Below, piece after piece: positions 1 through 5,575 of a stretch of 5,681 nucleotides of DNA (within the stretch, counting starts at the first letter, position 1; each line of letters starts with the position of its first letter). Made by a program: the position numbers and the translations under genes. Where the stretch lies: positions 1-5,681 of the forward strand of contig WALR01000097.1 in NCBI GenBank assembly GCA_015522765.1. The letters are read 5' to 3'. The DNA comes from Candidatus Woesearchaeota archaeon (GTDB lineage: Archaea > Nanobdellota > Nanobdellia > Woesearchaeales > WALR01). The notes under the pieces were generated by a model. It did no database searches. It was not told the DNA's origin and saw only the letters and a program-made list of their open reading frames with translations.

Positions 1-60
1 ACTTGCTCCGCTACCGCTACGCACAACGCTGCGCTCTCATTCCGTTGCACTCCATTCGGG
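1..60. repeat. low-complexity CGCTAC-rich tract at window edge
   Basis: This GC-richer stretch contains a tandem CGCTAC hexamer (9-14 and 15-20) followed by degenerate relatives built from CGCT, TGCGCT and CATTCCGTTGCACTCC-type units. All three plus-strand frames are open through it to about 65-130, which fits biased composition rather than a gene. No start codon with a Shine-Dalgarno sequence and no recognisable protein is visible. It may be the end of a longer intergenic repeat reaching left of the window. It does not have the regular repeat-spacer layout of a CRISPR array. Confidence 0.35.
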
Positions 61-118
61 GCATATAACAGGAATTAAGGAGCTACAGCTTGCGGCCGCC
101 AACAATTCTCTTTTCAAA

Positions 119-134
119 CCAAAAACTATTTAAT
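119..134 (+). promoter_or_regulatory. BRE/TATA-like promoter of the first operon
   Basis: The element CCAAAAACT (119-127) runs into the AT-rich box CTATTTAAT (126-134), matching an archaeal BRE plus TATA box. A transcription start about 26 bases past the box centre would fall near 156, at the start of the G run that precedes the first gene. The same CCAAAAACT 9-mer occurs in the promoter at 2483-2491. The identification is by eye from composition and spacing. Confidence 0.55.
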
Positions 135-155
135 GTATCTAACAAAATAATGATT

Positions 156-161
156 GGGGGG
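156..161 (+). promoter_or_regulatory. G6 ribosome-binding-like run before the first gene
   Basis: Six consecutive G residues lie five bases upstream of the ATG at 167. They can pair with the pyrimidine-rich 3' end of 16S rRNA and support this start codon. If transcription starts where the TATA spacing predicts, the run sits at the extreme 5' end of the mRNA, giving a leader of only about 11 bases. Confidence 0.45.
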
Positions 162-166
162 ATAAA

Positions 167-727
167 ATGAGGGAGAATGTCAGAAGGGACATACTGAATA
201 TTCTTAAGGAGGCAGTTTCACTGCTGAAATCAGAGAACATCGATGCGTCAAGGCTCAGAGAGATAAGCAACCACACCATCCACGATGCCTCCATATTTCA
301 GGATTCAGACAGCATAAGCAATGCAGTGGTTGTTTATGCCGCCTCAAAGATGATTGAGAATGATGATAGTGTTGCGGCTAAACTTGCCCCCCTATTTGAA
401 GACGCCTACCGCTACCTAAGGCAGGAGGATATTTATGCGTACAGAAAGACTGTTAAGAGGATGCTTAAGACGATAAAAAGACTTTCGGAGAAGGAAGAAG
501 GGTTGAAGGGGTTCATAAATGACACCCTCACAAAGGCAAGGATAAATAAGGGCGGCAGGATAGTGTATCACGGCGTGAGCCTCGCCAGGACGGCTAAACT
601 CCTCGGCCTGTCAAGGTGGGAGCTGATGAGTTACATAGGCAGCAAGTCAGAGGACGAAGAAGAGGATGCGAGGGAAGAAAAACAGAGGTTTGAAGAGAGC
701 GAAGATATTTTTGGTCTTAGGAGGTAG
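167..727 (+). CDS. helical protein with C-terminal HTH-like segment; antitoxin-like or DNA-binding candidate
   Basis: The 186-residue product is predicted to be mostly alpha-helical. I do not recognise its N-terminal part (about 1-125). Residues 138-157, beginning SLARTAKLLGLSRWELM, have the helix-turn-helix pattern of small archaeal DNA-binding and antitoxin proteins such as UPF0175, where an alanine-rich helix, Gly-Leu-Ser turn and recognition helix follow one another. After it comes a very acidic linker (160-180, rich in E and D) and an IFGLRR end. There is no signal peptide or membrane segment. The ATG at 167 is chosen for the G run upstream and the TATA box. It is the first gene of a three-gene operon; its stop lies 2 bases before the PIN-like gene, the arrangement of antitoxin before toxin. 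Its size exceeds a usual VapB-type antitoxin, so it could equally be a regulator or scaffold. Gene reality is near certain; function is inferred. Confidence 0.85.
   Translation: MRENVRRDILNILKEAVSLLKSENIDASRLREISNHTIHDASIFQDSDSISNAVVVYAASKMIENDDSVAAKLAPLFEDAYRYLRQEDIYAYRKTVKRMLKTIKRLSEKEEGLKGFINDTLTKARINKGGRIVYHGVSLARTAKLLGLSRWELMSYIGSKSEDEEEDAREEKQRFEESEDIFGLRR
719..725 (+). promoter_or_regulatory. strong Shine-Dalgarno for the PIN-like gene
   Basis: AGGAGGT lies four bases before the ATG at 730 and overlaps the end of the preceding gene, whose TAG stop is at 725-727. It is a near-perfect anti-16S match, fixes the start of the second gene, and suggests translation coupled to the first. Confidence 0.8.
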
Positions 728-729
728 GT

Positions 730-1446
730 ATGCGCAGCTTAATATTTGACGCGGGGCCTATAATAAGCCTTGCCACGAACAATCTCTTGGGGATGCTCAA
801 GCCCTTGAAAAAGAGATTTAAGGGCGCCTTCATGATTCCCGAGAGTGTTAAGAGGGAGGTGATTGAGCACCCCCTCTTATCAAAGAGGTTTGAGTTTGAA
901 GCATTGGAGGTCATGGCTCTTGTCAGTTCAGGGATACTCACTGTTTATTCAGGCATGGATATCAAGGAGCGCTCAGAAAAACTGCTCAGCCTTGCAAACC
1001 ACACCTTTAAGGCGAGGAATAAATGGCTTACCCTCGTTCATCCCGCGGAGATAGATGCCATATCCCTTGCAATAAAGATGGGCTCTGATGCTGTGGCTAT
1101 TGATGAGAGAACGACGAGATGGATGGTTGAGAAGCCCGAGGCAATGTGGAAGAGGCTGGAGTCAAGGCTTCACACAGATGTGTCTTTCAACAGGGAGAGG
1201 GCGTCGAGGTTTCAGGAGATGTGCAGGAATATAAGGATAATCCGCTCTGCAGAATTAGGGGCGGTTGCCTTTGAGATTAAGGGGCTTGACAGCTATCTTC
1301 CAGCTGAGAAGGTGAATGGAAGAACACCCGAGGAAGTGCTTATAGACGCTGTTTTGTGGGGCATAAAGATTCAGGGGTGCGCAATCTCCTCATCAGAGAT
1401 TGAGGAATTAAAAAAGCTTGTATTAAGTGGGAACAATGGAGCCTGA
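730..1446 (+). CDS. PIN-domain-like putative ribonuclease with C-terminal extension
   Basis: The 238-residue product begins with a PIN-type strand, LIFDAGPIISLA, placing the first metal-binding aspartate at D7. Further acidic residues occur where PIN nucleases carry theirs: E38/E43 in IPESVKREVIE, E107 and D109 in HPAEIDAISLA, and D125 in VAIDERTTR. PIN enzymes are metal-dependent nucleases, commonly toxins (VapC) or RNA-processing enzymes. The PIN part ends near residue 135. About 100 further residues, including an EIKGLDSYLP segment and a helical end, are not explained by a minimal VapC of roughly 130-150 residues. No membrane segment or signal peptide is seen. The gene follows the HTH-like gene by 2 bases and overlaps the next gene by 11 bases, implying co-translation. 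A toxin role is inferred from order and fold; an rRNA- or mRNA-processing or DNA-repair nuclease is an alternative. Confidence 0.75.
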   Translation: MRSLIFDAGPIISLATNNLLGMLKPLKKRFKGAFMIPESVKREVIEHPLLSKRFEFEALEVMALVSSGILTVYSGMDIKERSEKLLSLANHTFKARNKWLTLVHPAEIDAISLAIKMGSDAVAIDERTTRWMVEKPEAMWKRLESRLHTDVSFNRERASRFQEMCRNIRIIRSAELGAVAFEIKGLDSYLPAEKVNGRTPEEVLIDAVLWGIKIQGCAISSSEIEELKKLVLSGNNGA

Positions 1447-2188
1447 GAAGGATATAGTTGAGTGGTACTTCAAGAGGAAGGGCTATTTTACTGTGAGCAG
1501 CATAAAAGCCGCCAATAACAAGGAGGTGGAGCTGATTGCACTTAAGGTTTCCAATGGTGTTGCTAAGGAGGTCATCCATGTGGAGACAGTCTGCTCGGTT
1601 TCCCAGCCTGCAACCATCGGCATAGAGGAAAGCCTTAGGCTCTTCAGGGACAGCGACATAATTGATGCGATAAACGCTTTTATTAAGGGGAAGTTCAATA
1701 AAAAACAGCCCATTGGACGGCTGCTTGTAATAGGCGCGGCATTCGATGCAGACAAGGCTATTGACGGGGTAAGGATACTCCCGTTTTCAAGAATACTCGC
1801 GGATGTTATTGAGGGTCTTGACAAGCAGAACTATCAGAACTATGCGGTGAGGCAGCTGCAGGTCATTAAGTACATTGTGCTTTCAAGGGAGAAGGAGAGC
1901 GCACTTCTCCTCTCAAGGACTCTTAAGGGGAAGAGCAAGAGGGAGCGTTTCCTGAGGGCGTTTCTGGACGCGACAAAGGCGGATGTTTTCAGGGGGAACA
2001 ATGAGCTCCTCGAGACAGCCCTCTCCTCGGCAGGCAGGAAGCCTGAGGAGCTAGCAGATATTCTGGGCAGGGCAATGACGCAGAGGAGATTAAGCTCACT
2101 TGCAAGAACGCTCGTCTTAAAGATGGCCGCTGCCAAGCCGGTAAAAAAGGTTGAAGGCGAGAGAACACTAAAGGATTTTGTGAAGTGA
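1436..2188 (+). CDS. unknown protein, possible restriction-endonuclease-like fold with PIP-box-like tail
   Basis: I do not recognise this 250-residue protein. Its first 60 residues follow the start of restriction-endonuclease-like (PD-(D/E)XK) proteins such as archaeal Hjc: a helix EKDIVEWYFKRKGY, a strand, then NKEVELIALK (residues 29-37) and a second strand VIHVET (46-51). In that comparison the acidic positions are present but the catalytic lysine of E-X-K is not (ET instead), so it may be inactive or have a migrated lysine. Residues 65-125 continue as alpha/beta with a VIGAAFDAD strand; 135-235 look helical and basic. The C-terminus ERTLKDFV (242-249) resembles a PCNA-interacting motif with Gln replaced by Glu. 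The ATG at 1436 is preferred over a GTG at 1427 because AGTGGGA precedes it; the longer form adds only three residues. It overlaps the PIN-like gene by 11 bases. Confidence 0.75.
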   Translation: MEPEKDIVEWYFKRKGYFTVSSIKAANNKEVELIALKVSNGVAKEVIHVETVCSVSQPATIGIEESLRLFRDSDIIDAINAFIKGKFNKKQPIGRLLVIGAAFDADKAIDGVRILPFSRILADVIEGLDKQNYQNYAVRQLQVIKYIVLSREKESALLLSRTLKGKSKRERFLRAFLDATKADVFRGNNELLETALSSAGRKPEELADILGRAMTQRRLSSLARTLVLKMAAAKPVKKVEGERTLKDFVK

Positions 2189-2196
2189 GAATCACT
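2184..2196. terminator. small inverted repeat joining two convergent stop codons
   Basis: AGTGA (2184-2188) and TCACT (2192-2196) form a 5-bp stem with a 3-base loop. The arms contain the TGA stop of the plus-strand operon and the TGA stop of the minus-strand small gene. Downstream on the plus strand a T-rich tract (about 2214-2222) could act as an archaeal U-rich terminator, although it is also antisense to Lys codons of the small gene. The stem is short, so a terminator role is only possible. Confidence 0.25.
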
Positions 2197-2410
2197 CTTT
2201 ACGCTTTCTCAGCTTTTTCTTTGTGAGCAGCTTATCCGCTTCTTTCTCCTCCTTGATAAACTGCGCCTCCTCTCTTTTCAGCGATGTTTCATCATGGAAG
2301 GGCTCTTCTTTAATCTCCTCCTCCATCTTCCTCGCGCCTTTAATCTCCTTCCCCCTCTTAAGGGTGTTAATTGCGTGGGAGAACCATTCCGAAATCTTTC
2401 TGAAGCACAT
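2192..2410 (-). CDS. small Lys/Glu-rich hypothetical protein
   Basis: The 72-residue product starts with an amphipathic helix (MCFRKISEWFSHAINTLKRG) and continues as an almost wholly charged Lys/Glu/Arg-rich helix ending KKKLRKRKE. It has no catalytic motif and no transmembrane segment. I do not recognise it; a single-helix or coiled-coil nucleic-acid- or protein-binding peptide is a guess. Codons (AAG, GAG, AGG, AGA) match the neighbours. A TATA-like box on the minus strand (2449-2457) predicts a transcript start about 17 bases before the ATG, with a weak AGGCGAG ribosome site. Its stop is 3 bases from the stop of the convergent operon. An overlapping plus-strand frame (2223-2444) is Ser/Leu-rich and looks like its shadow. 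Real gene likely but not certain. Confidence 0.55.
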   Translation of the reverse strand: MCFRKISEWFSHAINTLKRGKEIKGARKMEEEIKEEPFHDETSLKREEAQFIKEEKEADKLLTKKKLRKRKE

Positions 2411-2448
2411 CTTACTCGCCTGTTTAATGCATAATTCTGCGTAGTTAA

Positions 2449-2457
2449 TATTTAATA
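2449..2457 (-). promoter_or_regulatory. TATA-like box for the small minus-strand gene
   Basis: Read on the minus strand this is TATTAAATA, centred about 43 bases before the ATG at 2410. With the usual archaeal spacing the transcript would begin near 2427, leaving a leader of about 17 bases. No clear BRE is seen. The AT-rich surroundings make chance possible. Confidence 0.35.
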
Positions 2458-2462
2458 CTTTC

Positions 2463-2476
2463 TAATGCAGGCATTA
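2463..2476. promoter_or_regulatory. inverted repeat TAATGC-AG-GCATTA, candidate operator
   Basis: A perfect 6-bp inverted repeat with a 2-base spacer ends six bases upstream of the BRE/TATA element (2483-2497) of the herA operon and just beyond the TATA-like box of the divergent small gene. A further half-site TAATGC lies at 2425-2430, inside the larger TTTAATGCATAATT. Position and symmetry suit a dimeric regulator controlling one or both divergent promoters. No regulator can be assigned. Confidence 0.4.
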
Positions 2477-2482
2477 CAAACA

Positions 2483-2497
2483 CCAAAAACTTAAATA
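2483..2497 (+). promoter_or_regulatory. BRE/TATA promoter of the herA operon, predicted leaderless
   Basis: CCAAAAA (2483-2489) followed by CTTAAATA (2490-2497) is a good archaeal BRE plus TATA box. The box centre is about 26 bases from the ATG at 2520, so transcription is predicted to start at or next to the first base of the start codon. No Shine-Dalgarno sequence lies before that ATG, which agrees with a leaderless mRNA. Confidence 0.65.
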
Positions 2498-2519
2498 GAA
2501 AATAAACAACCATGAGTGT

Positions 2520-2819
2520 ATGCTAGAAGGAGAGCGAAGGATTATTGATTACTACTGGGCGGATTTTAAGAGGATTGTCTCGGAATCCCCAAGCCCGCTC
2601 CACGAGGCGCGCCTAATAGAGGACATCTCAGGATTAATGGCGATTTACAACATGAGGTTTAACAGCGAGCTCTACTCCATGATAAACGAGATGATTCAGA
2701 CAGGGAAGAAGAGGGGGTTTAATATGCTCTCCGCAGAGGTAGAGCTTAACAATATAAGAGAGAGGCATAAGTCCCAGGGTTCAGTGGTGGACAGCGCCAC
2801 CAATCTCAGAGGAGAATAA
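2520..2819 (+). CDS. small helical protein of unknown function preceding herA
   Basis: The 99-residue product is predicted all-alpha (helices near 1-20, 27-62 and 68-82) with a polar disordered-looking end. It has no Cys or His cluster, P-loop, nuclease motif or membrane segment, and I do not recognise a family. The ATG at 2520 sits where the TATA box predicts transcription to begin, and no in-frame alternative start with a ribosome site is seen; an ATG at 2512 is out of frame and stops after four codons. The stop is 2 bases before herA, whose ribosome site lies inside the end of this gene, so the two are co-transcribed and probably coupled. It is far too short for NurA, the usual HerA partner. 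A HerA/Mre11-associated accessory subunit is a reasonable inference from position only. Confidence 0.75.
   Translation: MLEGERRIIDYYWADFKRIVSESPSPLHEARLIEDISGLMAIYNMRFNSELYSMINEMIQTGKKRGFNMLSAEVELNNIRERHKSQGSVVDSATNLRGE
2808..2814 (+). promoter_or_regulatory. Shine-Dalgarno for herA
   Basis: AGAGGAG lies seven bases upstream of the ATG at 2822, within the last codons of the upstream gene. It fixes the herA start and links translation of the two genes. Confidence 0.7.
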
Positions 2820-2821
2820 GA

Positions 2822-4366
2822 ATGGTTGTGAAGGGGGAGGTAATAGGGGGGAGCCAGGATAAGGTTCTTGTGAGGAAGAAGAGTTCTGTTCCCCTTGAGA
2901 TAGGCGAGCTCCTTATGTGCGAGGGGAAGGACTCCGACATACTCCTCCAGGTTTACAACCTTGAGCTTGGAAGCCAGATGAGCGACCAGACACTCCAGAT
3001 GATATCGGGAATGAACCTTGAGGACGATGTTGAGTCAGAGATATACGAGGAAGAGATTAGAAATTACACTATTGCAGTCACTAAGCCCGTTTTGAGCATA
3101 AATAAGAGGGAGAAAAGGGCTTATCTTTGCAAGGAGATTCCGGCCTTTTTTTCCCGTGTCAGGGAGGTAAGCGAGGACGACCTGATGTTCATAAGAAAGC
3201 CCTCAAACGCCGTATTTCTGGGCAACCTGCGTTCTGGCTCAAGGGCCCTCAACTTCGGGGTTCTACTTGACGGAGAGAAGGTGTTCAGCCACCACCTGAT
3301 GATAGCCGCTACGACGGGCAGGGGGAAGTCGAACCTCGCAAAGGTGGTTTTGTGGAGCTGCATAGACTCTGAGAAATACGGCATATTGGTTCTTGACCCT
3401 CATGACGAGTACTATGGGAGGAACAAGCTGGGGCTGAAGGATCATCCCTCGAAGAGGGCTGTCTATTACTCTGTGAATACCTCTCTTCCGGGCACAAGGA
3501 GCCTGTCCTTCAGTCTTAAGAGTCTCTCGCCCATGCATTTCAGGGGCGTTTATTCTTTCTCAGACCCCCAATGGCAGGCGATAAACGCCTATCACAGGAA
3601 GTTTGGTGATGGCTGGGTGGAAGCCATCGCGATGGAGAAAGAGCTCGATTTTGAGTTTAACGAGGCGACACTTAATGTTGTGAGACGAAGGATTATGAGC
3701 ATCCTTGACCTTAACATAGTGGATAAATCCCTTGAGGGGAGGGGGGTGTTCCACCCCTCATCAGGGGAGTCAACAGTGGACACAATAATAAAAGAGCTCG
3801 AGGAGGGAAAGGTCGTCGTGGTGGATACATCTACGATGCCGGGCGACATAGAGATCCTTATAGGAAGCCTGATATCCTCGGAGGTCCTTTCAAGATACAG
3901 ATACTACAAGAGGAAGGGTGTTCTCAGGGAGAAGCCTGTGATAAGCATACTCATTGAGGAGGCGCCCCGAGTTCTTGGCAGGGAGGTTCTTGAGAGGGGG
4001 CCCAACATATTTTCAACAATCGCCAGGGAGGGAAGGAAGTTCAGGGTGGGGATAAGCGCCATAACCCAGCTGCCGAGCCTCATCCCAAGGCAGATACTCG
4101 CAAACATAAACACCAAGATAATAATGGGGCTGGAGATGGCCCCTGAGAGGCAGGCCATCATTGAGAGCGCGAGCCACGATTTGAGCTCTGACGCGAGGGC
4201 TATTGCAAGCCTCGATGTAGGCGAGGCGATTATAAGCAGCAACTTCTCAAAGTTTGCCATTCCTGTTAAGGTGCCCCTGTTCGAGGAGTATGCTAAGAAG
4301 ACCCTGAATAAATCCGCTGGAGACAAGGACAGCTCTGAGTTTTCATTTGAGGGAATGGGGAGATAG
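2822..4366 (+). CDS. herA: HerA-type DNA-translocating ATPase/helicase
   Basis: HerA forms a hexameric ring that pumps double-stranded DNA and, in archaea, feeds ends to the NurA nuclease during double-strand-break resection with Mre11-Rad50. The 514-residue product matches the usual length of about 500. An N-terminal beta-rich HAS-barrel region (about 1-95) leads into IGxLRSGS-like residues at 133-140, then the Walker A loop ATTGRGKS (163-170, K169 and S170), the LDPHDEY strand (191-197), a helical insertion (about 225-300), Walker B ILIEEAP with E379/E380, the [10 protein letters not shown] segment (401-410) carrying the likely arginine finger, the sensor-like ITQLPSLIP, and a polar C-terminal tail. 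The first glycine of the classic P-loop is alanine (A163). The protein is cytoplasmic. It follows the 99-residue gene and precedes the MFS gene by 18 bases. NurA and Rad50 are not in view. A related FtsK/HerA-family ATPase of other function is less likely given mre11 nearby. Confidence 0.9.
   Translation: MVVKGEVIGGSQDKVLVRKKSSVPLEIGELLMCEGKDSDILLQVYNLELGSQMSDQTLQMISGMNLEDDVESEIYEEEIRNYTIAVTKPVLSINKREKRAYLCKEIPAFFSRVREVSEDDLMFIRKPSNAVFLGNLRSGSRALNFGVLLDGEKVFSHHLMIAATTGRGKSNLAKVVLWSCIDSEKYGILVLDPHDEYYGRNKLGLKDHPSKRAVYYSVNTSLPGTRSLSFSLKSLSPMHFRGVYSFSDPQWQAINAYHRKFGDGWVEAIAMEKELDFEFNEATLNVVRRRIMSILDLNIVDKSLEGRGVFHPSSGESTVDTIIKELEEGKVVVVDTSTMPGDIEILIGSLISSEVLSRYRYYKRKGVLREKPVISILIEEAPRVLGREVLERGPNIFSTIAREGRKFRVGISAITQLPSLIPRQILANINTKIIMGLEMAPERQAIIESASHDLSSDARAIASLDVGEAIISSNFSKFAIPVKVPLFEEYAKKTLNKSAGDKDSSEFSFEGMGR
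3741..3759 (+). other. GC-rich hairpin within herA
   Basis: GGGGTG (3743-3748) and CACCCC (3752-3757) form a perfect 6-bp stem with a TTC loop, extendable by a G-T and a G-C pair to 3741 and 3759. It is not followed by a T-run, so it is not a typical intrinsic terminator. The coding sequence ([12 protein letters not shown] region) may be the sole cause. Confidence 0.3.
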
Positions 4367-4368
4367 TC

Positions 4369-4376
4369 AGGTGGTG
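4369..4376 (+). promoter_or_regulatory. Shine-Dalgarno for the MFS gene
   Basis: AGGTGGTG in the short gap after the herA stop matches the GGAGGTGAT consensus of archaeal ribosome sites and sits eight bases before the ATG at 4385. No TATA-like box is seen in the gap, so the gene is read from the herA transcript. Confidence 0.65.
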
Positions 4377-4384
4377 TCTAAGCA

Positions 4385-5575
4385 ATGGGGCTTATTGAGA
4401 TTGCAAAGAGAAGAATAGCCAGAAATGTTGTCATCCTTGGATTCGTGAGCATGCTCAACGACATAGCCAGCGAGATGGTTTATCCCCTCCTCCCTATATT
4501 TCTCACCAGCGTTGTTAACACGCCTGTCGCTATAATAGGGCTCATTGAGGGGATAGCTGACGCCTCCACCAGCCTTCTTAAACTCCTCTCAGGCGTTTTA
4601 TCTGACAGGCTTAAGAAGAAGAAGCTCCTCGTGATGACAGGATATTTCTTCGGCGCGATAGCAAAGCCGATACTTGCCCTCTCCCACACATGGCAGGCGG
4701 TATTATCCGCGAGGGTGATAGACAGGACGGGCAAGGGGATAAGGACATCGCCGAGGGATGCAATCATATCTGACTCCACAACAGGCATTAACAGGGGCAT
4801 CTCCTTCGGGTTTCACAGGGCGATGGACAGCCTAGGCGCCTTCATAGGTCCATTGCTGGCGTTGCTTATACTCCAGCTCTCAAAGAACAACATAAGACTC
4901 GTGTTTATGATTGCATTCATCCCTGCTTTACTCTCCCTCTTCGTCCTCATCCCTGTTAAGGAGAAGAGATACAGGATGAAAAGGAGGGAGAAATTCGTGA
5001 TGAGCAGGGGGGCAGTATACTTCCTCATCGTGCTCTTCATCTTCTCGGTAGGGAACAGCTCTGACGCATTTATCATATTAAGGGCGAAGCAGCAGGGGTT
5101 CTCAATAGTCTCTGTTATGCTCGCATACGCCCTGTTCAACATCATCTACTCCTTCAGCTCGACATTTGCGGGCATGCTTTATGACAGGATAGGCAGGATA
5201 AGGAGTCTGGCAATCGGATTCTCCATGTTCTCCGTCGCCTATTTCATAATGGCATTCTTCAAGGGCTACCTTATCTGGCTGATGTTCATCCTTTACGGGG
5301 TTGTAACTGCGATGATAGACGGAAACCTGAGGGCGTCTATGAGCAGTCTTTCAGGCAGGATGACCGGCACCTCATTTGGGGTGTTCCACGCTGTTAACGG
5401 CACAGGGGTTCTCGCTGCAAGCATAATAGGCGGCTTGCTCTGGCAGTACATCTCGCCTGCAAGTGTTTTTATATATGGGGCGATTACCTCCTTCTCTGCT
5501 GCTGCTCTTATAATGCTCACGCCAATGATTTTGGGGATGAACAGGCAGTACAAAAAGGCGGGGATGGTAAAATGA
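4385..5575 (+). CDS. major facilitator superfamily permease, substrate unknown
   Basis: The 396-residue membrane protein has the standard MFS length and about 12 hydrophobic segments in two halves separated by a basic cytoplasmic loop (192-205, EKRYRMKRREK). Motif A occurs in the first half as GVLSDRLKKKK (70-80) and in degenerate form in the second as GMLYDRIGR (263-271). The loop between segments 4 and 5 carries RVIDRTGKGIRTSPRDA (110-126), a signature I recall from a set of prokaryotic MFS permeases of unassigned substrate. MFS proteins are secondary transporters driven by ion gradients; import versus efflux cannot be told here. The gene lies between herA and mre11 and its TGA stop overlaps the mre11 ATG as ATGA, so it is fully inside the repair operon. 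No signal peptide is needed or seen. The family call is firm; the substrate and any link to DNA repair are unknown. Confidence 0.9.
   Translation: MGLIEIAKRRIARNVVILGFVSMLNDIASEMVYPLLPIFLTSVVNTPVAIIGLIEGIADASTSLLKLLSGVLSDRLKKKKLLVMTGYFFGAIAKPILALSHTWQAVLSARVIDRTGKGIRTSPRDAIISDSTTGINRGISFGFHRAMDSLGAFIGPLLALLILQLSKNNIRLVFMIAFIPALLSLFVLIPVKEKRYRMKRREKFVMSRGAVYFLIVLFIFSVGNSSDAFIILRAKQQGFSIVSVMLAYALFNIIYSFSSTFAGMLYDRIGRIRSLAIGFSMFSVAYFIMAFFKGYLIWLMFILYGVVTAMIDGNLRASMSSLSGRMTGTSFGVFHAVNGTGVLAASIIGGLLWQYISPASVFIYGAITSFSAAALIMLTPMILGMNRQYKKAGMVK

Noticed and set aside
1..60. CRISPR array
   Set aside because: There are only two tandem hexamers and no regular repeat-spacer pattern.
81..90. AGCTACAGCT as a hairpin or regulatory site
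   Set aside because: The arms are only four bases and lie well outside the promoter core.
92..99. GCGGCCGC palindrome as a cloning scar or operator
   Set aside because: A single 8-base site with no vector sequence around it; chance occurrence is sufficient.
1..133. Plus-strand open frame entering from the left edge and ending at 133
   Set aside because: All three frames are open through the biased tract and the peptide has no recognisable motif.
717..941. Minus-strand frame of 74 codons opposite the PIN-like gene
   Set aside because: It is antisense to the PIN core and lacks a start context.
1427..1435. GTG start three codons upstream of the third gene's ATG
   Set aside because: No ribosome site precedes it, whereas AGTGGGA lies before the ATG at 1436; the choice changes only three residues.
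2223..2444. Plus-strand Ser/Leu-rich frame of 73 codons
   Set aside because: It mirrors the Lys/Glu-rich minus-strand gene, as expected of an antisense shadow, and has no ribosome site or promoter.
3904..4326. 140-codon minus-strand frame inside herA
   Set aside because: It is fully antisense to the conserved Walker B and arginine-finger region of HerA, which explains its openness.
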